From: Streptomyces sp. NBC_00286
GTDB lineage: Bacteria > Actinomycetota > Actinomycetes > Streptomycetales > Streptomycetaceae
NCBI RefSeq assembly: GCF_036173125.1
Contig: NZ_CP108054.1
Location: forward strand, 5,857,001 to 5,921,000
Reading direction: 5' to 3'
DNA length: 64,000 nucleotides
A model generated the notes under the pieces. It made no database searches. It saw nothing but the letters and a program-made list of their open reading frames with translations, and was not told where the DNA came from. Both the position numbers and the translations under genes were made by a program. Numbering within the stretch: position 1 is the first letter of the stretch; each line of letters starts with the position of its first letter. Of this stretch, positions 60,768 to 64,000 are shown piece after piece.

Positions 60768-61390
60768 CCGCGCCACCACAGCTCCCCACGGCTATCAGCT
60801 GATCCTGCCGCCGGAGTGGGTCCGCATACCGATGCGATCCGGGACCGACAAGGCGATACGGGCAATCGTCGACGAAGCCTTCGCCACGCTGCCCGCTGAC
60901 GCGCCGCGCGACAGAATCGGCCCGTACCGGCGTGAGTTGGAACGGCGCCTGAAGGACGCCGTCAAGGAAGCCCCGGCGAGCCGAGGCGCTGGATCTGTAC
61001 CTGCCGCTGGAGCGAATGCACGGCATCGCCGTTCCCGCGTCGATCGTGGTGTCGGAGATGCAGTTCCCGGACGAGGTCGCGGTCGATCCCTCGGCCGTGG
61101 CGCGCCGCCTCCTTGAGGCGCCCGGGCGGGATGGTGAGACGAGCTTCGTCGAGGTCGACGAAGTGCGCGGTGTCCGTACGGAACGGACGGTCGCCGCCGA
61201 TGCCCCGGGCGGCGGAGAACTGGGATCGCGCCGTGTCGACTACATAGTTCCGGTCCCGGGTGACTGCGGGCGCTGGGTCGGCGTCGTCTTCTCCACCCTC
61301 GGAGCGGGCGACCCCGAGGACGAACTCGCCGACCTCTTTGTGGAATTGTTCGACGCGATGATGACCACTTTCCGTTGGAGCCGCGCATGA
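60760..61390 (+). pseudogene. T7SS-locus accessory protein broken by a one-base insertion
   Basis: Two frames join into one 209-residue protein if one C is removed from the CCCC run at 60971-60974. The first frame (60760) begins HGYQLILPPEWVRIPMRSGTDKAIRAIVDEAFATLPADAPRDRI and reads well to RLKDAVKEA. The second, open upstream of 61016, continues RRAEALDLYLPLERMHGIAVPASIVVSEMQFPDE and ends MMTTFRWSRA at 61390. The restored protein is a paralogue of the gene at 58379. It is either a real pseudogene or a homopolymer sequencing error. Its stop overlaps the ATG of the next gene. Confidence 0.8.
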
Positions 61391-61980
61391 GCTGGCCCTT
61401 TGTGGACTATGACACCGACCTGTGGATGAGAATCCCGGACTCGTGGGAGGGCACCCCGTGGAAGGGGCCCAAGGAGTGGGGCCGCTACATGTCCGAGGCA
61501 TGGTGGGGCGACAGCGAGTTCGAGCCGAGCCGCAAGGACCTCAAAGGCCTGGCCACCACTCTGCAGGCCTGCGCGGAGCGATTCCCAGGAAGCCACCCTG
61601 GCTTCGACGTTTACCTTCATCTGCCGGACCCGCGGCTCATGCCGCTGCCCGTGTACGTCGCCTCGGTCGAGGCAGACGGAGACCGTGAGGAGACTCTGCG
61701 GGAACTGGTCACCACGGACGACCCGGACCTTGTGGAGAGGCCAATCGTGGAGGACTTCACCACCGAGGCGCTGGGCACCGGCTTGCGTTCCTTGCGCTAT
61801 GCGCAGACGGAGGAGGACCGCACGATCATCGCCTGTGTGCGGTACGCCTGGCGGAGCGAGGAGGCCGGCTGCGATGTTCTGGTCATCGCCGCGGCCCCGG
61901 ACCCGCGCCGGGTCCTTGGCGCCATGGACGACATCGACGCATTCGTCGGGCGGATCAGCGTGACGGCCGGCCCGGGCTGA
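61387..61980 (+). CDS. T7SS-locus accessory protein, 197 residues
   Basis: A soluble protein starting SWPFVDYDTDLWMRIPDSWEGTPWKGPKEWGRYMSEAWWGDSEFE. Later strands (FDVYLHLPDPRLMPLPVYVASVE, RTIIACVRYAWRSEEAGCDVLVIAAAP) and the closing helix DDIDAFVGRISV place it in the same loose paralogue group as its upstream neighbours. It starts with ATGA overlapping the broken gene before it, and is the last gene of the rightward T7SS run. A good hairpin follows at 62009-62028. Role unknown. Confidence 0.75.
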   Translation: MSWPFVDYDTDLWMRIPDSWEGTPWKGPKEWGRYMSEAWWGDSEFEPSRKDLKGLATTLQACAERFPGSHPGFDVYLHLPDPRLMPLPVYVASVEADGDREETLRELVTTDDPDLVERPIVEDFTTEALGTGLRSLRYAQTEEDRTIIACVRYAWRSEEAGCDVLVIAAAPDPRRVLGAMDDIDAFVGRISVTAGPG

Positions 61981-62008
61981 AGTCGCTACTGGCGTCGTGC
62001 CGCCCTCT

Positions 62009-62028
62009 ACGAGGCGAAGGCGCCTCGT
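62009..62028 (+). terminator. Hairpin ending the rightward T7SS gene run
   Basis: A perfect 8-bp stem (ACGAGGCG/CGCCTCGT) with loop AAGG lies 29 bp after the stop at 61980. There is no U tract. Bases 62029-62259 show no supported gene. Confidence 0.6.
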
Positions 62029-62259
62029 TGGACGAGACCGGTGTACGTCCCTGACGCTCCAACTCGGGTGTGTGCAGCAAACGGTGGCGCGCTGCTGGTC
62101 CTGGCGTTGTGTTTGCGGGATTACCGCAGGGCAGCAGCTGATGGCTCTGCCGTGTACGCGCAAGTGGTCAAGGCGCCCGGTCCGCGTCGGGACTGAGGGC
62201 CATTGGCTGAAGTGCGACGGGACTCGACGGGTCCATCGGTGCAGCTGAGGCATGCGGGC

Positions 62260-62484
62260 TCAGTCGTGCGGAACTTCCTCGACTACGGTCTCCCCGAAGC
62301 GCCACGAGCCCCGGTTGCCCGCCGCCTCCGCACGCAGCGCCATCTCCCAGGCGATCAGAGAGGCCCGGTGCTGCGATACGTCCGGGTACTCCTCGGGGCG
62401 CACCGTGATGTAGTCGCGACGGTCGGCGGGGAACGCATCCGCCGAGGCCGCAACATCATGATGCCGTTGGGGAGTCCGAGGCAT
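62260..62484 (-). CDS. Possible small protein or remnant, 74 residues
   Basis: A frame encodes DYITVRPEEYPDVSQHRASLIAWEMALRAEAAGNRGSWRFGETVVEEVPHD, which has protein-like composition and balanced residues, unlike the arginine-rich shadows nearby. It has no clear ribosome site and the first 22 residues look less protein-like. It could be a genuine small gene or the end of a larger deleted gene. It lies between the T7SS run and the leftward secreted-protein gene. Confidence 0.4.
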   Translation of the reverse strand: MPRTPQRHHDVAASADAFPADRRDYITVRPEEYPDVSQHRASLIAWEMALRAEAAGNRGSWRFGETVVEEVPHD

Positions 62485-62573
62485 TCGGCTCTGTGACCGA
62501 TCTGTTGGATCATGGAGAAGGCCGGTCGCGGCCGGTGCCCAGCTGGCTCAACCGACCGCGGAGGCGTGCCCGC

Positions 62574-63617
62574 TCAGCGGTTCACGGACTGGATCTCCTG
62601 GACGATGACGGCCTGTTCGTTGCCGAACTCGCCGTTGGGGAGGTCCCCGCCTGCGCCGCCGGTGCCGACCCAGTCGACTTCCCACGTGATGGTCGCCTGG
62701 AGCTTGAAGGTGCCGTCGCCGGAGGAGCGGAGGTACTTGAGGCCGCAGGGCGGGGTTTGGTCTGCCTTGCCCTTGGCGTACGGCTCACCGATCGAGCCGT
62801 CGTCGTTGATCGCGCACTCGCCGGAAGCGGGGTAGGTCTCGGCGTCCTCGGTGCCCGGCTCCAGCCTGAGGGAGACCGGCTTGGCAGTGGTGGTCGCCTG
62901 GATGTTGAGTCCGCCGACGTTGAGCTGGGCGGTGACGTCGACCTCCTTGAACGTGGCCTTGTCCAGCCAGGCCCACGTCGGCAGGTTCACCTTGGTGTTC
63001 TCCTCGGGCGCGAGCGTGACCTCGGTCTCGGGGAGTTCGAGACGGTTGTAGGCGAGCTCGGCGAGGATCTCCGGGGTAACGGCGTTCGGGACGCCTGGAT
63101 CGTCGCCGTTCTCGACCCAGAACGGCTGCTCGTCACATGCCTGGGCTTCCGGCTCCATCCAGCGGTCCTCGTCACGAACTGCGACCCACCAGTTGCCCTC
63201 GTCCGCCTTGTCCTTGTTGTAGTTCTTGTACTCGCCGTCCTTGTACTTGTCCCGGAACTGGCCGACAGACGTCTTGGCGTAGCTGTCCTGGCCGGGGGCG
63301 TTGACCGTCTCGTTGTAGCCGTCCTCGACGGACTTCCCGAACTGGTCCGGCGTACGGGGCTCGTACCAGCAGGCGGGCGGGGTCCAGTCGCCGACGGGCT
63401 GCACGTTGCCGGCTTTGCCGCTGCCGCCTCCGGTGTGGCCGGAGTACGTAACGAGGGACTCGATGGCGCCGCCGCTCTGTCGACCGCTGGTCCGAGCATT
63501 GCCTCCCTGCGCGCTGCCGCCGCCCTTGTCCGCGAATGCGTTGCCGGGAGTCAGTGCCAACGTGGTGGCAACCACCCCCGTAACGAGCCACCACTTCCGC
63601 GCTGTCACGGAGCGCAC
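62574..63617 (-). CDS. Secreted protein of unknown function, 347 residues
   Basis: A Sec signal peptide (RSVTARKWWLVTGVVATTLALTPGNAFA, cleavage after AFA) leads to an extracellular protein rich in glycine, tryptophan and acidic residues (ACWYEPRTPDQFGKSVEDGYNETVNAP, NWWVAVRDEDRWMEPEAQACDEQPFWVENGDDP). A beta-rich C-terminal part resembles Ig-like or PKD domains (LPETEVTLAPEENTKVNLPTWAWLDKATF, FKLQATITWEVDWVGTGG). GTG at 63617 overlaps the preceding gene by 13 bases and has a purine-rich ribosome site (GAGAGGGGGAA). It is encoded with the next gene as a leftward pair beside the T7SS locus. Confidence 0.85.
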   Translation of the reverse strand: MRSVTARKWWLVTGVVATTLALTPGNAFADKGGGSAQGGNARTSGRQSGGAIESLVTYSGHTGGGSGKAGNVQPVGDWTPPACWYEPRTPDQFGKSVEDGYNETVNAPGQDSYAKTSVGQFRDKYKDGEYKNYNKDKADEGNWWVAVRDEDRWMEPEAQACDEQPFWVENGDDPGVPNAVTPEILAELAYNRLELPETEVTLAPEENTKVNLPTWAWLDKATFKEVDVTAQLNVGGLNIQATTTAKPVSLRLEPGTEDAETYPASGECAINDDGSIGEPYAKGKADQTPPCGLKYLRSSGDGTFKLQATITWEVDWVGTGGAGGDLPNGEFGNEQAVIVQEIQSVNR

Positions 63618-64000
63618 TTCGCGTTCCCCCTCTCCGAGAGCAGACTCGTGGTCTGCCAGATGCCCCGCTCGTTCTTCTGCACGCGCGCGTTGTAGGTGAC
63701 ATACGAGTTCTTCGTCACGGTCGTCTCGTCGGCCTTGTTGGTCTTACGGTCCTTGTCGTAGGCCTTGCTCTCGTCGGAGCAGTACGCGAGGGCCGCCGTG
63801 TCCTTGTCGAAGACCTCGAGCTCGGGATTGAAGTAGCGAGTCTTTCCGGTGATCGACTTGCCGTCGGTTTTGTAGCCCTGGACCCACTGAACGGCGTCGA
63901 CCAGGGCTTCATCGGCGTAATAGAACTTCAGCGCCGCGGACTCCGGATCGCCGGCCGTGATGGCCGCGTCCGTGGCGTTGATGCGTTCGCTGACGTCGGT
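63605..64000 (-). CDS. C-terminal part of an exported protein, incomplete
   Basis: The frame is open at base 64000, so the start is outside the window. The 131 visible residues (TDVSERINATDAAITAGDPESAALKF, YFNPELEVFDKDTAALAYCSDESKAYDKDR, SYVTYNARVQKNERGIWQTTSLLSERGNAKCAP) look like an alpha+beta domain of the SnoaL/lipoprotein type, with two cysteines that could form a disulfide. It overlaps the start of the following secreted-protein gene, so the two are co-translated. Confidence 0.7.
   Translation of the reverse strand, partial: TDVSERINATDAAITAGDPESAALKFYYADEALVDAVQWVQGYKTDGKSITGKTRYFNPELEVFDKDTAALAYCSDESKAYDKDRKTNKADETTVTKNSYVTYNARVQKNERGIWQTTSLLSERGNAKCAP

Overview
The window is high-GC DNA (GC/CG-rich third codon positions, GTG starts, few TTA codons) with a gene complement typical of a Streptomyces chromosome. 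Glutamate-1-semialdehyde haem synthesis, System II cytochrome c maturation, the futalosine menaquinone route, WhiB7-style erm control and a type VII secretion ATPase all fit this. The central order (hemL, histidine phosphatase, ccs genes, mqnL-mqnP-mqnM-mqnE, mqnA, kinase, EccC-like ATPase) matches, from memory, one conserved block of the S. coelicolor core genome. No search was run.

Layout. 1-2058: end of a sugar ABC permease, a GH13 alpha-glucosidase and a strong terminator. 2204-3572: a 5'-truncated aminoglycoside phosphotransferase and a methyltransferase. 3732-14278: a cluster of membrane and stress-type genes, namely lipid kinase, DUF7144-like, SHOCT, BrkB/YihY, HdeD, K+ channel, DUF2252 and a DHA2 exporter. 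14520-24234: hemL, a phosphatase, a Tat-type lipoprotein, then thioredoxin-ccdA-resB-ccsB. 24235-27979: a DUF397/XRE pair, small proteins, a TOPRIM protein, a 2OG-Fe(II) oxygenase and a nucleoside deaminase. 28008-29150: an erm methyltransferase behind a 13-codon leader peptide and competing hairpins, followed by 14 copies of a heptamer. 29171-35458: late menaquinone genes. 35575-38017: repeats, udgX with an in-frame palindrome insertion, GNAT and DUF4229 genes. 38226-40196: a large TnpB/Cas12-like RuvC protein. 40215-44068: TetR, a MaoC-like protein and an acyl-CoA ligase around a TTACT/AGTAA operator. 44155-45416: a complete IS630-type element with a slippery A7. 45526-48821: cold-shock protein, mqnA and a membrane Ser/Thr kinase. 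49504-64000: a type VII secretion locus with an FHA-type EccC, two small WXG100-like proteins, a T7SS-signal protein, membrane proteins and several small related proteins. This locus carries an IS remnant, a truncated gene and a one-base frameshift.

How the genes work together. The thioredoxin, CcdA, ResB and CcsB proteins form one haem-ligation machine, with hemL nearby supplying haem precursor. mqnA, mqnE, mqnL, mqnP and mqnM supply five steps of menaquinone synthesis, so the core of the window serves the respiratory chain. The accessory islands are where novelty is most likely: the erm attenuator, the TnpB-like gene, the udgX insertion and the decaying T7SS modules.
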